Below, piece after piece: positions 1-14,580 of a stretch of 25,361 bases of DNA. The notes beneath the pieces were generated by a model. The model worked only from the letters and a program-made list of their open reading frames with translations. It was not told where the DNA came from and ran no database searches. The DNA comes from DAIOHQ01 sp036744635 (lineage in GTDB: Bacteria; Planctomycetota; Phycisphaerae; Tepidisphaerales; Tepidisphaeraceae): the NCBI GenBank assembly GCA_036744635.1, contig DAIOHQ010000038.1, positions 1-25,361 of the forward strand, given 5' to 3'. The number at the start of each line of letters is the position of its first letter. Positions within the stretch are counted from its first letter, which is position 1. Position numbers and translations under genes: made by a program.

Positions 1-162
1 AGAAAGCGTCGCCGCTTGAGGCTTCATGCAAAATCGTGTGAAGCGGACCCTACGGTTGCATGTTCGTCCCATGCGGCGAGCAGAAGGCTCATGCGGGGGT
101 TCAGATGACAAGGCTGCTGGTTTTGGCGATGTCCTCCTGCAGGCTCAGTTTGACGCGCGGCC

Positions 163-3219
<3,057 letters not shown>

Positions 3220-3257
3220 GGCGCAATCCAAAGCAAAAAGTTGAGTTTTGAAACGGG

Positions 3258-3286
3258 ATGCTACAGGGGTGGGGCCGCGCGGACAA
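3258..3286 (-). promoter_or_regulatory. Candidate sigma70-type promoter for valS
   Basis: On the minus strand, TTGTCC (3281-3286) is followed after exactly 17 bases by TAGCAT (3258-3263). Each hexamer matches 4 of 6 consensus bases. This predicts a leader of about 30 bases before the ATG at 3219. The rest of the 163-base gap between valS and the FkbM gene shows no gene or T-box-like leader. Confidence 0.4.
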
Positions 3287-3382
3287 TCGCCGCGCTGGCC
3301 CTATCGTACAGCCACCGGGATGAGGAAGGGGTGAACCATGACCAGATCATATGCGCGAATGCAACGTGGGGGAAGGACGACC

Positions 3383-4426
3383 TCAGTCCAGCGCAATGCA
3401 GACGAGATTGGTCACGTTGACGCCACCGTCGTAGCGATACTCGCGCGGCGACGGTTTAAGGTATTCATCGATCTCGAAGAGGCGGTATCCGAATGATCGA
3501 AGCAGGGCGATGTATTCCTGCGGCTCCGACTTGTTCATGTCGCGGATGCAGGATGGATTGAATTCGGTGATGATGATCGGCCGGTCGCGGCGGATGAAGC
3601 GCTCCATCCCGCGCAGGGCGAAGGGTTCAGAGCCTTCGATATCCATCTTCACCAGATCGATCTTCCGGTCGTCGGGAACGATAGAATCGGCGCGCACCAG
3701 CTCAATGCGAAAACCTTGCAGGCCGGAGGCGTTGGCGATTTCGGCGTCCTTGGGGATGAATGCGCCGCCCATATCGTCGCTGATGGGATTGAAGATTTGC
3801 GCTGAGCCGCTGTCGTAGTGGCAGCCGGCTTTTGTGGCGACGATGACTTCTTCGAAATGGTTTTCGGCCACGTTCTTGATGAAAAGCTCCCAGGTGCTGG
3901 GAAAGGGCTCGAAGGCATAGACCTTGCCGCCGCCGGCCCCGACGATCTTCGCCATCTCCAGGGCGTACATGCCGATATGCGCCCCGGCGTCCACGCAGTT
4001 CATGCCCGGCTTGAGAACCCGCCGCACCGCCTCGATGATCTCCGGCTCGTGAATGCCGGTGGCGATGCGCATGGCCTGCCTGTCCTGCAGGTTGAAAAAC
4101 AGCCGCAGGCCATTGGGCAATTCGTGCATCACGATCAAGTCGAGCAACTGCCCGCCGCCGCCGGGGATTCGCGCTACATATTCCGGCGTCTTGATCATCT
4201 GATTGAACAACTCGGCCGGCGTTCCAACAGACTGCCACTCGCGAAAACGCGCGACATCCTCAAATTCCGGATTCCGCCCCAGCAGCATGCGGTAGGCGAA
4301 GAAGACGTCGAGACAGGTGAGCTTGGCGAACTCCAGCCGCTCGCCGGCCTTGTAATTCACAAGCTCGCGCAGCTCCTCTCGAAACACCTCAAGCAACTCC
4401 CCGCGCGCAGTTGATTCCTTTTGCAT
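3383..4426 (-). CDS. FkbM-family SAM methyltransferase with DUF4214-like N-terminal segment
   Basis: Predicted S-adenosylmethionine-dependent methyltransferase of the FkbM family, whose members typically O-methylate sugars, lipids or polyketides; the substrate here is unknown. The SAM motif I is VDAGAHIGMYA (residues 145-155), and the family motif KMDIEGSEPFALRGM lies near residue 260. Residues about 39-83 (FFAYRMLLGRNPE, then TPEYV) resemble DUF4214, a module often found on surface or glycan-related proteins. There is no signal peptide. The ATG at 4426 follows the M16 peptidase stop by only 9 bases, with AGGGA seven bases before it, so the two are almost certainly cotranscribed. Length is 347 aa. 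The methyltransferase call is firm; the DUF4214 assignment is tentative. Confidence 0.85.
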   Translation of the reverse strand: MQKESTARGELLEVFREELRELVNYKAGERLEFAKLTCLDVFFAYRMLLGRNPEFEDVARFREWQSVGTPAELFNQMIKTPEYVARIPGGGGQLLDLIVMHELPNGLRLFFNLQDRQAMRIATGIHEPEIIEAVRRVLKPGMNCVDAGAHIGMYALEMAKIVGAGGGKVYAFEPFPSTWELFIKNVAENHFEEVIVATKAGCHYDSGSAQIFNPISDDMGGAFIPKDAEIANASGLQGFRIELVRADSIVPDDRKIDLVKMDIEGSEPFALRGMERFIRRDRPIIITEFNPSCIRDMNKSEPQEYIALLRSFGYRLFEIDEYLKPSPREYRYDGGVNVTNLVCIALD

Positions 4427-4435
4427 GTGCGTTCC

Positions 4436-5656
4436 CTACTTCGGCCCCAGCGTGACGATCGACATCGGATCGAACGGAAAATCCTTCAGCAGTTGCCGCA
4501 GGGAGTCGGGCGTGACCGACATGAGCGTGGCCATGTCCTGCTCGAGCGAGCGATATTCCTTGTTGTAAATCCACTGCCCGCCGATCGCCCGCATCCGTCC
4601 CAGCGGCACCTCTCCCTGCAAGACCAGGCTGCTGGCGATCTTGTTCTTGGCCCGCTCGACCTCGTCGGCGTTCAGGTCCTGCTTCACCCGCTGCAGCTCG
4701 TTCAGCGCGATCTTCATAGCCTCTTCGGTGCGTTCGGGGTCGGTCGTCAGCGCGAAATAATAACTGCCGCAGCCATCGTGCGGATAGAAGCCGAAGTCGG
4801 CCTCCTCGGCGATGGCGTTGTCCACCAGCGCCCAGTAAAACCGGCTGCCGTCGCTGTCGCCGATCACATCCGAGAGCACGCGGGCCGCGAATCGCCGCTC
4901 ATCCTGGGCGCTGGGCCCGGGCGTCATTCCCATTGTGTATTGCCGGTTCAGCTTCGCATCCACCAGGTTTTCCCGCGCTGGCTTATAGCTGGGCTGAAGC
5001 TGCTCGCGCGGCGCCTGCACGCGCGGCCAGTGCCCCATGTACTTCTCCGCCAGCCTGACCACCTCTTCAAATGCCAGCCTGCCCGACGCCACAAACACCA
5101 TGTTTCCCGGACCATAGCGCCGGGTGAAATACTCCGCCATCTGGTCGCGATGCATGTTCTGAATCGACGCGGCCGGCCCCAGCACGCTCAGCGACAGCGG
5201 ATGCACGCCAAAATGCGTCTCCATCAGCTTCTCATACAGCCGATGTCCGGGATCATCCAGATACATGGCGATCTCTTCGAGAATGACCTTCTTTTCGGTA
5301 TCGAAGTCGCTGCCGCGAATGGCCGGCCGCAGCAGATGCGCCAGATGCTCGACGGCGCGCTCGGTAAATTCCGGCAGCACGTTGGCGTAATAGGCCGTCA
5401 TTTCCTGCGAAGTGAATGCGTTGTAGCGGGCGCCGATCTCGTCGAAAATACGGTTCACATCCTCCCAGGTGTACTTCTCCGAGCCTTTGAACATCATGTG
5501 TTCAAGAAAATGCGATACGCCGTTGATGTTCACTTCCTCATCCCGCGCCCCTGTCTTCACGAACAACCCCAGCGCAATCGAGTGCGACTCCGGATTCACC
5601 TCGGCGACAACATCCAGGCCATTCTCTAACTGCGTGTGGCGAAAAGTTAATGCCAT
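4436..5656 (-). CDS. M16 zinc peptidase, catalytic (HxxEH) subunit
   Basis: Insulinase/mitochondrial-processing-peptidase family (M16) metalloprotease of 406 aa, the single-unit M16B size. The inverted zinc motif HFLEH is at residues 49-53, and the third ligand glutamate fits E129 (HxxEH plus 76 residues). Phe, Asn and Gly of the usual surroundings are present (GVSHFLEHMMFKG). No signal peptide is visible, so it probably acts in the cytoplasm on peptides or processed proteins. It lies directly downstream of a second M16 gene that lacks the zinc motif; such pairs usually form heterodimers. The ATG at 5656 is preceded by AAGGA with good spacing. The short gap to the upstream gene is almost filled by a hairpin repeat. 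Confidence 0.93.
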   Translation of the reverse strand: MALTFRHTQLENGLDVVAEVNPESHSIALGLFVKTGARDEEVNINGVSHFLEHMMFKGSEKYTWEDVNRIFDEIGARYNAFTSQEMTAYYANVLPEFTERAVEHLAHLLRPAIRGSDFDTEKKVILEEIAMYLDDPGHRLYEKLMETHFGVHPLSLSVLGPAASIQNMHRDQMAEYFTRRYGPGNMVFVASGRLAFEEVVRLAEKYMGHWPRVQAPREQLQPSYKPARENLVDAKLNRQYTMGMTPGPSAQDERRFAARVLSDVIGDSDGSRFYWALVDNAIAEEADFGFYPHDGCGSYYFALTTDPERTEEAMKIALNELQRVKQDLNADEVERAKNKIASSLVLQGEVPLGRMRAIGGQWIYNKEYRSLEQDMATLMSVTPDSLRQLLKDFPFDPMSIVTLGPK

Positions 5657-5668
5657 GTCCAGTCCTTC

Positions 5669-5692
5669 GTAGCACGGTTTTCAACCCGTGCC
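5669..5692. repeat. Solo REP arm between the two M16 genes
   Basis: A single copy of the same arm found in the valS elements (GTAGCACGG, TTTTC, AACCCGTGCC), lacking one G of the stem. It sits between the stop codon of the upstream M16 gene (5695-5697) and the AAGGA Shine-Dalgarno (5663-5667) of the downstream one, filling the 38-base intergenic gap. In the mRNA it would form a small hairpin between the two cistrons. Confidence 0.75.
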
Positions 5693-5694
5693 CC

Positions 5695-6930
5695 TCACTG
5701 GGGTAATTTCAGCGCTTTGGGTCCCACCGTCACAATCGTAAACGGCCCCGGCTTGTTCTTCTTCAAGTACGCATTCACCTGATCCACCGACACGCCGTCG
5801 ATAGCCGATTTGATTTCTTCCAGTGTGCGGATGCGGCCGCGCATGAAATAGTCATGGGCAATCGAACCGGCCCGGGCGCTGGTTGATTCCCCCTGCATGA
5901 TGGTGTTGGCCTTCAGCCCGGTCTTGGCGCGCTCCAATTCGGCGGCGGTGACGCCTTCAGTCAACCGATGCAACTCGGCCACCAGACAGTCCAACGTCGC
6001 CTGCGCCCGCTCGTTGCTGGTGCCGGCATAGCCGAGGATGCTGCCAAGCCCTTTGAGGCTGGAATAGCCTGCCCAGACCGAATAACACAGCCCGCGCTTC
6101 TCGCGCACCTCGGTAAACAGCCTTCCCGACATCCCGCCGCTCAGCACCTCGATCGCCAGGCGGACGGTGTAATAATCCGGATCGATCTCCTGCACGCTGG
6201 GATAGGCGATTCCAATGTGGGTCTGCTCGCTCTGCTGATCCTCATGGTGGAAATTTCCCGGCGGGGGCATCAGCTTCACCGGGTCATTCGGCTTGCCCTT
6301 CCACTTGCCAAAATGTTGCTCGGCCGCGCCGCGAACCTCTTCAAAGTCGATCTTCCCCGCCACCGCCAAGATCGCGCCGTTGGCGTGGTAGCGCTGCAGG
6401 TGATCCACCTTACATAATTCGATCGTCAGCTTCTCCAAGTGCTCCTTTTCCCCCATCGAGTTGCGGCTGTAGGGTGATGGCAGGTGCCATTCGCGCAGCT
6501 TGATCAGCAGTTTCTGCCGAGGCTCATCGTCGATCCCCGCCAGCGATTGCAAGGCCAGATCGCGTGCCGCGTCGAAGCCGTTTTCGGGCATGCGCGGCCG
6601 CTGCACGATATCGGCGTAGGCGCCCAGTCCCTCCATCACCCGCGCCGCCAGGGCGGCGCTTCCGAAACGGGTATGGTGTACACCAACGCTGCTGGAGCGC
6701 TGCAGACCAAGGCTATCGAGATAATCTGTCAATTGCTTGCTGTCCCGCCCGCCTGCCCCGCGCAACACCAGGTCGGACAACACGGTTGCCGCGCCGGATC
6801 GGTCCACCGGATCGCCGGCCGACCCCGCCGACACCAGCAGTGTCATCGCGGCCGAGTGCATGCCGGGCATTTTTTCGCATAAAAGCGTCAAACCGTTGTC
6901 AAATTGATGCTGAAAATATTGTTCCGCCAA
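5695..6930 (-). CDS. M16 peptidase-like protein, non-catalytic subunit
   Basis: M16-family protein of 411 aa, lacking the HxxEH zinc motif (the equivalent segment reads RSGAATVLSDLVLRG). It keeps the C-terminal glycine-rich and RY region (LSGGMSGRLFTEVREKRGLCYSV) that binds substrate in the non-catalytic partner of M16B heterodimers. Together with the next gene it probably forms a two-chain protease in which this subunit supplies the RY element and the other the zinc site. The start chosen is TTG at 6930, because GGGAG lies five bases upstream; a TTG at 6945 would add five residues but has no ribosome site. It is the first gene of the M16-M16-FkbM operon. Confidence 0.88.
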   Translation of the reverse strand: MAEQYFQHQFDNGLTLLCEKMPGMHSAAMTLLVSAGSAGDPVDRSGAATVLSDLVLRGAGGRDSKQLTDYLDSLGLQRSSSVGVHHTRFGSAALAARVMEGLGAYADIVQRPRMPENGFDAARDLALQSLAGIDDEPRQKLLIKLREWHLPSPYSRNSMGEKEHLEKLTIELCKVDHLQRYHANGAILAVAGKIDFEEVRGAAEQHFGKWKGKPNDPVKLMPPPGNFHHEDQQSEQTHIGIAYPSVQEIDPDYYTVRLAIEVLSGGMSGRLFTEVREKRGLCYSVWAGYSSLKGLGSILGYAGTSNERAQATLDCLVAELHRLTEGVTAAELERAKTGLKANTIMQGESTSARAGSIAHDYFMRGRIRTLEEIKSAIDGVSVDQVNAYLKKNKPGPFTIVTVGPKALKLPQ

Positions 6931-6958
6931 CGAGACTCCCTTCAATCGGTCGCGGGGG

Positions 6959-6964
6959 ATTATA
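6959..6964 (-). promoter_or_regulatory. Candidate -10 box for the M16 operon
   Basis: A perfect TATAAT on the minus strand, 28 bases before the chosen TTG start. The matching -35 region (around 6982-6988) is weak (CTGGCG). The rest of the 126-base gap to the TIM-barrel gene shows nothing further. Confidence 0.45.
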
Positions 6965-7056
6965 GGCGGCGGCCAATACGACGCCAGAGGCGGTTGTAGC
7001 GGCCGAAACGGGCAGAATCTGGCCTCGGCAGCGCTGGCCGCACGAATCTGGACTGG

Positions 7057-7902
7057 CTATTCCATCCCCATCGCCTTCAGGTTTCCCAGGCTGATCGAAA
7101 GGCTTTCAAACGGATCGCGCTGGCAGATATCCTGCTCGACGATGTACCAAACCACCCCCGCTTCTCTGCAGGCCGCCAGAATCTCCCGCCAGTTCAAATT
7201 GCCCTCGCCGACTTCCGCCATGATCGGTTTGGCGCTGAGCGCTTCTTCGCGCCGCTTGGCGAAACTCTCATCCGACTCGCCGGTCGCTTTCACCACGCGT
7301 TCGGCCGACCAGCGGTCCTCTCCCACCACCATATCCTTCAGATGCACCAGCGGCACCCGCCCCTTGAGCGTGCGAATCCACGTGGCCGGGTCTCCGCCGC
7401 CATGTTGAATCCAATAGGTGTCGATCTCCGCCGTGAACGCCTGCGGATCGCTTTCGGCATACAGAATCTCCAGTCCCGTCTTGCCCCCGAACTTCTCCAG
7501 CTCGAAGCTGTGATTGTGATAGCCAAACGTCACCCCGCCGGCGCGCAGCTTGCGCGCCACCTCCGAAGCCTCCCGCGCAAATGCGTGATATCCCGGCCCA
7601 TTGCGGTAGGAACCGGGACAGACTCCGATGGCCGCGTAGGCGCAGCCGATGATGTGATGCTCTTCGATCACTACCTCCGGTTGATCCCGCATCTTCTCAT
7701 AGGGCACATGGGTGGCGCAGCAGGTCAATCCCTCATCGCGCAGAATCTTCGCCAGCTCCTTCGGCTCGATCGGGCCGAGCGCCGAGCACTGCACGGCGTC
7801 GTAGCCCATCCGCTTCACCTTCTTCATCGTCGTGGCGATGTCGTTGGGCGTGCGGGTGAAATCCCGGAGCGTGTACAACTGGGCGGCCAGTACCGAAGGC
7901 AT
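7057..7902 (-). CDS. Sugar phosphate isomerase/epimerase (xylose isomerase-like TIM barrel)
   Basis: Soluble 281-aa TIM-barrel protein of the AP-endonuclease-2/xylose-isomerase-like superfamily (IolE/hydroxypyruvate isomerase type), which usually isomerises or epimerises sugars or inositols with a divalent metal. Barrel-strand motifs are visible: QLYTLRDF at the N-terminus, GYHNHSFE mid-protein, EIDTYWIQHGGGDP (metal-binding acid and substrate residues), LVHLKD, and EVGEGNLNW followed by YIVEQD near the end. The substrate cannot be told. Start ATG at 7902 has AGGAA five bases upstream; an earlier in-frame ATG (7953) lacks one. There is no signal peptide. It is transcribed divergently from ligA across a 101-base gap and seems to stand alone. 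Confidence 0.87.
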   Translation of the reverse strand: MPSVLAAQLYTLRDFTRTPNDIATTMKKVKRMGYDAVQCSALGPIEPKELAKILRDEGLTCCATHVPYEKMRDQPEVVIEEHHIIGCAYAAIGVCPGSYRNGPGYHAFAREASEVARKLRAGGVTFGYHNHSFELEKFGGKTGLEILYAESDPQAFTAEIDTYWIQHGGGDPATWIRTLKGRVPLVHLKDMVVGEDRWSAERVVKATGESDESFAKRREEALSAKPIMAEVGEGNLNWREILAACREAGVVWYIVEQDICQRDPFESLSISLGNLKAMGME

Positions 7903-7925
7903 AGGAATTCCTTTGTTGAATGCGA

Positions 7926-7953
7926 AGATTAGGCGAGTAAGTTGGATTTGCAA
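7926..7953 (-). promoter_or_regulatory. Weak candidate promoter for the TIM-barrel gene
   Basis: TTGCAA (7948-7953) and TAATCT (7926-7931) on the minus strand, 16 bases apart and just upstream of the ribosome site. Matches are modest, so this is a suggestion only. Confidence 0.25.
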
Positions 7954-7999
7954 GATACGCTTAAGATGGCGCGTTCTCGCCGCGCTGCCGCCTCGTCGC

Positions 8000-8005
8000 T
8001 AAAAT
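8000..8005 (+). promoter_or_regulatory. Candidate -10 hexamer immediately before ligA
   Basis: TAAAAT, with its last two bases overlapping the first possible ATG (8004). Transcription would start about seven bases later, near the second ATG (8013), giving a leaderless message. No convincing -35 was found. Confidence 0.3.
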
Positions 8006-10031
8006 GATCGGCATGGCCACCATTCAGCAGCGCATCGGCAAACTCCGCGCGGAGATCAACGATCACAACCATCTGTATTACATCGACGCCAAGCCCGAAA
8101 TCAGCGACCAGGAGTACGATGCGCTGATGCGCGAGCTGATCGAACTGGAGACCGCCCACCCGGAATTGCTCACGGCCGACTCGCCTTCCCAGCGGGTTGG
8201 CGGCGCGCCGATCGAGGGCTTTGCCACGGTGGTTCACGCCGCGCCGATGATGAGCATCGACAATACCTACAACGAGGAGGACCTGCGGAAATTCGATGAT
8301 CGTGTGCGGCGGGGCCTCGATGGCCAGCAGCCTGCCTACGTCGTCGAGCCCAAGGTGGACGGCGTCGCCGCAACCGTGCGCTACGAACAGGGGGTCATGG
8401 TCCTGGCGGCCACCCGCGGCGATGGCCGGCGCGGCGATGACATCACCAACAACGTCCGCACGATCCGCTCCGTTCCTCTGCGCCTGCACGGCGACGGCGG
8501 CGTTCCCCGGGTGGTTGAAGTGCGCGGGGAAATCTATATGCCCAACTCCGAGTTTCAGCGCGTAAACAAGGAGCTCGCCGCCGCCGGGGAGGAACCGCTC
8601 AAGAATCCGCGCAACGCCACCACCGGAACCCTCAAGGCGCTGGATCCAAAATTCACCGCCTCGCGCCGCCTGCGCTTCGTGGCCCATGGCGCCGGCGAAG
8701 TCATCGAAATGCCGGTCGACAGCTACTGGGATTGGATGCGGCTGATCAAGAAGTGGGGCCTGCCGGTGGCCGAACACACCGACCGTTGCAAAGACATCGA
8801 CGAGGTGCTCGAGGCGATCAACAAGTTCGCCACCGTGCGCGGCACGCTCGCCTATCAAAACGACGGCATGGTCGTGAAGGTAGATTCCTTCGCCCAGCGG
8901 CAGCGCTTGGGCGCTACCAGCAAGGCCCCGCGCTGGGTGATCGCTTTCAAATACCCGGCCGAACAGATGCAGACCAAGCTCCTGGAGGTGCGCTGGCAGG
9001 TGGGCAAGGGGGGCAATCTCACCCCCGTGGCCGAGATGGAACCGGTCTTCGTCGCAGGCACCACCGTCAGGCGCGCCACCCTGCACAACATCGAGCAGAT
9101 CGAGCGCCTGGGCGTCCACATCGGCGACACCATCGTCATCGAAAAGGCCGGCGAGGTCATTCCGTACGTCGTGCAGGTTGTGCCGGACAAGCGGCCAAAA
9201 AGCTCAGAGCCGATCGTCCCTCCTGCAACCTGCCCCTCCTGCGGCGCGAAAGTCGAGAAAGAGGAGGGCACCCCGTACATCCGCTGCGTCAATCCCGTCT
9301 GCCCGGCGCAGTTCAAGGAGCGCCTGCGCTGGTATTGCGGCCGCAACCAGATGGATATCGAGAATGTCGGCGAAGCCCTGGTCGAGCAGCTCGTCGATGC
9401 CGGCCTGGTCAAGACTTTTGCCGATCTCTATCGCCTCACCAAAGACCAGCTAATGGGCCTCGAGCGCATGGGCGAAAAGTCCGCGCAGAATGTCGTCGAC
9501 GGGATTGCCGCCAGCAAGTCGCGCAGTCTCGACCGGTTACTGAGCGGGCTGGGCATACGGCACGTCGGCAATCGCGTCGCCTATGTGCTGGCATCGCACT
9601 TCGGTTCCTTGGAGGCGATGGAGAAGGCCACCAGCGAAGAGCTTTCCAGCGTCCACGAGATCGGCGATGTGATCGCCGATTCGGTCCACGATTTCTTTCA
9701 CAACGATGCCGGCAAGCAAGCCATCGATCAGCTTCGCGCCCAGGGCGTCGATCCGAAAATGGAAAAGCCGGCGGCCGCCGAAGGCCTGCCCCTCGCCGGC
9801 CAGACCATCGTCGTCACCGGCACGCTGCCGCACCTGGAGCGCGCTGAAATTGAGCGCCTCATCACCGAACTCGGCGGAAAACCTTCGGGCAGCGTCAGCA
9901 AGAAAACCAGCTTTCTCGTCGCAGGTGAATCGGCCGGAAGCAAGCTGGAGAAAGCCAGGACTCTTGGACTTCCCATATTGAGCGAAGAAGAATTTCTCGC
10001 AAAGATCGGCCGTAGTGCCGACACGGAATGA
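8004..10031 (+). CDS. ligA: NAD-dependent DNA ligase LigA
   Basis: Seals nicks in duplex DNA during replication and repair, using NAD+ as AMP donor. The adenylation site is EPKVDG with K117 as the AMP-accepting lysine. The N-terminal Ia domain (HNHLYYIDAKPEISDQEYD) that recognises the NMN half of NAD is present. It is followed by the OB fold, a four-cysteine zinc finger (CPSC...C....C, about residues 410-437), helix-hairpin-helix repeats and a C-terminal BRCT domain (from about 596). At 675 aa it has the normal length. The start could be ATG 8004 or ATG 8013; neither has a Shine-Dalgarno, and a TAAAAT seven bases before 8013 favours a leaderless start there. It is followed by a palindromic repeat and mfd. 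Confidence 0.97.
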   Translation: MIGMATIQQRIGKLRAEINDHNHLYYIDAKPEISDQEYDALMRELIELETAHPELLTADSPSQRVGGAPIEGFATVVHAAPMMSIDNTYNEEDLRKFDDRVRRGLDGQQPAYVVEPKVDGVAATVRYEQGVMVLAATRGDGRRGDDITNNVRTIRSVPLRLHGDGGVPRVVEVRGEIYMPNSEFQRVNKELAAAGEEPLKNPRNATTGTLKALDPKFTASRRLRFVAHGAGEVIEMPVDSYWDWMRLIKKWGLPVAEHTDRCKDIDEVLEAINKFATVRGTLAYQNDGMVVKVDSFAQRQRLGATSKAPRWVIAFKYPAEQMQTKLLEVRWQVGKGGNLTPVAEMEPVFVAGTTVRRATLHNIEQIERLGVHIGDTIVIEKAGEVIPYVVQVVPDKRPKSSEPIVPPATCPSCGAKVEKEEGTPYIRCVNPVCPAQFKERLRWYCGRNQMDIENVGEALVEQLVDAGLVKTFADLYRLTKDQLMGLERMGEKSAQNVVDGIAASKSRSLDRLLSGLGIRHVGNRVAYVLASHFGSLEAMEKATSEELSSVHEIGDVIADSVHDFFHNDAGKQAIDQLRAQGVDPKMEKPAAAEGLPLAGQTIVVTGTLPHLERAEIERLITELGGKPSGSVSKKTSFLVAGESAGSKLEKARTLGLPILSEEEFLAKIGRSADTE

Positions 10032-10047
10032 AGTGGACCGCGCTCTC

Positions 10048-10113
10048 GTAGGGGCGGGGTCCCCCCGCCCTCTTCCACGGTTTGAAAATTGTGCGGGGAA
10101 ACCCCGCCCCTAC
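10048..10113. repeat. REPIN-like palindromic element between ligA and mfd
   Basis: The ends are a perfect 13-base inverted repeat: GTAGGGGCGGGGT at 10048-10060, its complement at 10101-10113. Each half also folds on itself (GGCGGGG...CCCCGCC on the left, GCGGGGAAACCCCGC on the right). This is the same plan as the valS elements (GTAG head, two inverted hairpin arms) with a different sequence, so it is a second family. It sits 17 bases after the ligA stop and just before the mfd promoter candidate. It has no T-tract, so it is not a classic terminator, though it could shield the ligA mRNA end. Confidence 0.8.
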
Positions 10114-10143
10114 AAATGCGGTGTACGCTGAATGCCGACTCCC

Positions 10144-10172
10144 TTTACCACCGCACCGCCCCGCGCTACTAT
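10144..10172 (+). promoter_or_regulatory. Candidate promoter for mfd
   Basis: TTTACC (10144-10149) and TACTAT (10167-10172) are separated by 17 bases. The -10 ends 9 bases before the mfd ATG, so the leader would be at most a few bases long. Confidence 0.4.
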
Positions 10173-10181
10173 CGCAGAGAT

Positions 10182-13988
<3,807 letters not shown>

Positions 13989-14017
13989 TTGGCGGCATTG
14001 CCCCCTTCGGCTATAAC
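13989..14017 (+). promoter_or_regulatory. Candidate sigma70-type promoter for ndk
   Basis: TTGGCG (13989-13994) and TATAAC (14012-14017) with a 17-base spacer, starting right after the mfd stop. The predicted leader is about 30 bases and contains the AAGGAG ribosome site (14044-14049) five bases before the ATG. Confidence 0.5.
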
Positions 14018-14054
14018 CTCCCACCCTGAACAAAAATGATTACAAGGAGACCCC

Positions 14055-14525
14055 ATGGAACGAACCCTCATCATCCTCAAGCCCGACGCCGTGCAACGTG
14101 GCCTGTGCGGCGAGATTCTCGCCCGCTTTGAGCGCAAAGGCCTGCAGATCGTCGGCCTGAAGCTCATGAAAATTTCCCCCCAGCTCGCCGAAACCCACTA
14201 CGAATCGCACAAGGACAAGGGCTTCTACGCCGGCCTGGTAAAGTTCATGACCAGTTCCCCGGTGGCGGTCATCGCCCTGCAGGGGAAGGACGCCATCGCC
14301 ATCGCCCGAAAAATGATGGGGGCGACGTTCGGCTCGAAGGCCGAGCCCGGCACCATCCGCGGCGACTTCGGCGTCTCCAATTCCTTCAACCTCATCCACG
14401 GCTCGGATTCGCCCGAAGCTGCCACCCGCGAGCTTGGCCTGTTCTTCAAGCCCGAAGACCTTCAGGACTGGACGCCCGCCAGCCAGGCGTGGGTCTACGA
14501 TATGTCCAAGGGACAGGCGGAATGA
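14055..14525 (+). CDS. ndk: Nucleoside diphosphate kinase
   Basis: Cytoplasmic enzyme that transfers the gamma phosphate of ATP to other nucleoside diphosphates through a phosphohistidine. The N-terminal signature RTLIILKPDAV with K9 is present, and the active-site histidine is H115 in NLIHGSDSPE. The 156-aa length is slightly above the usual 140-150, because of a longer C-terminal end (DWTPASQAWVYDMSKGQAE). The start is firmly set by AAGGAG at 14044-14049. It has its own promoter candidate; the lipoprotein gene follows 55 bases later and may be cotranscribed. Confidence 0.97.
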   Translation: MERTLIILKPDAVQRGLCGEILARFERKGLQIVGLKLMKISPQLAETHYESHKDKGFYAGLVKFMTSSPVAVIALQGKDAIAIARKMMGATFGSKAEPGTIRGDFGVSNSFNLIHGSDSPEAATRELGLFFKPEDLQDWTPASQAWVYDMSKGQAE

Positions 14526-14580
14526 TCCGAACAGGAATTTGCGCCGCGGCAGCCAACACTGCAGCGCTCGCGAGGCTCAA

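Noticed and set aside
1..162. Short open frames and a small hairpin (GCTTCA 21-26, TGAAGC 39-44) downstream of valS
   Set aside because: The frames have no homology-like features. The hairpin has a 12-base loop and no T-tract, so a terminator is not supported.
10048..10113. Rho-independent terminator of ligA
   Set aside because: The strong hairpins lack a following T-run, and GTAG-headed paired arms fit a repeat element better.
10089..10181. N-terminal extension of Mfd from an upstream ATG
   Set aside because: These codons run through the right arm of the GTAG palindrome and the promoter candidate, and do not resemble the Mfd N-terminus.
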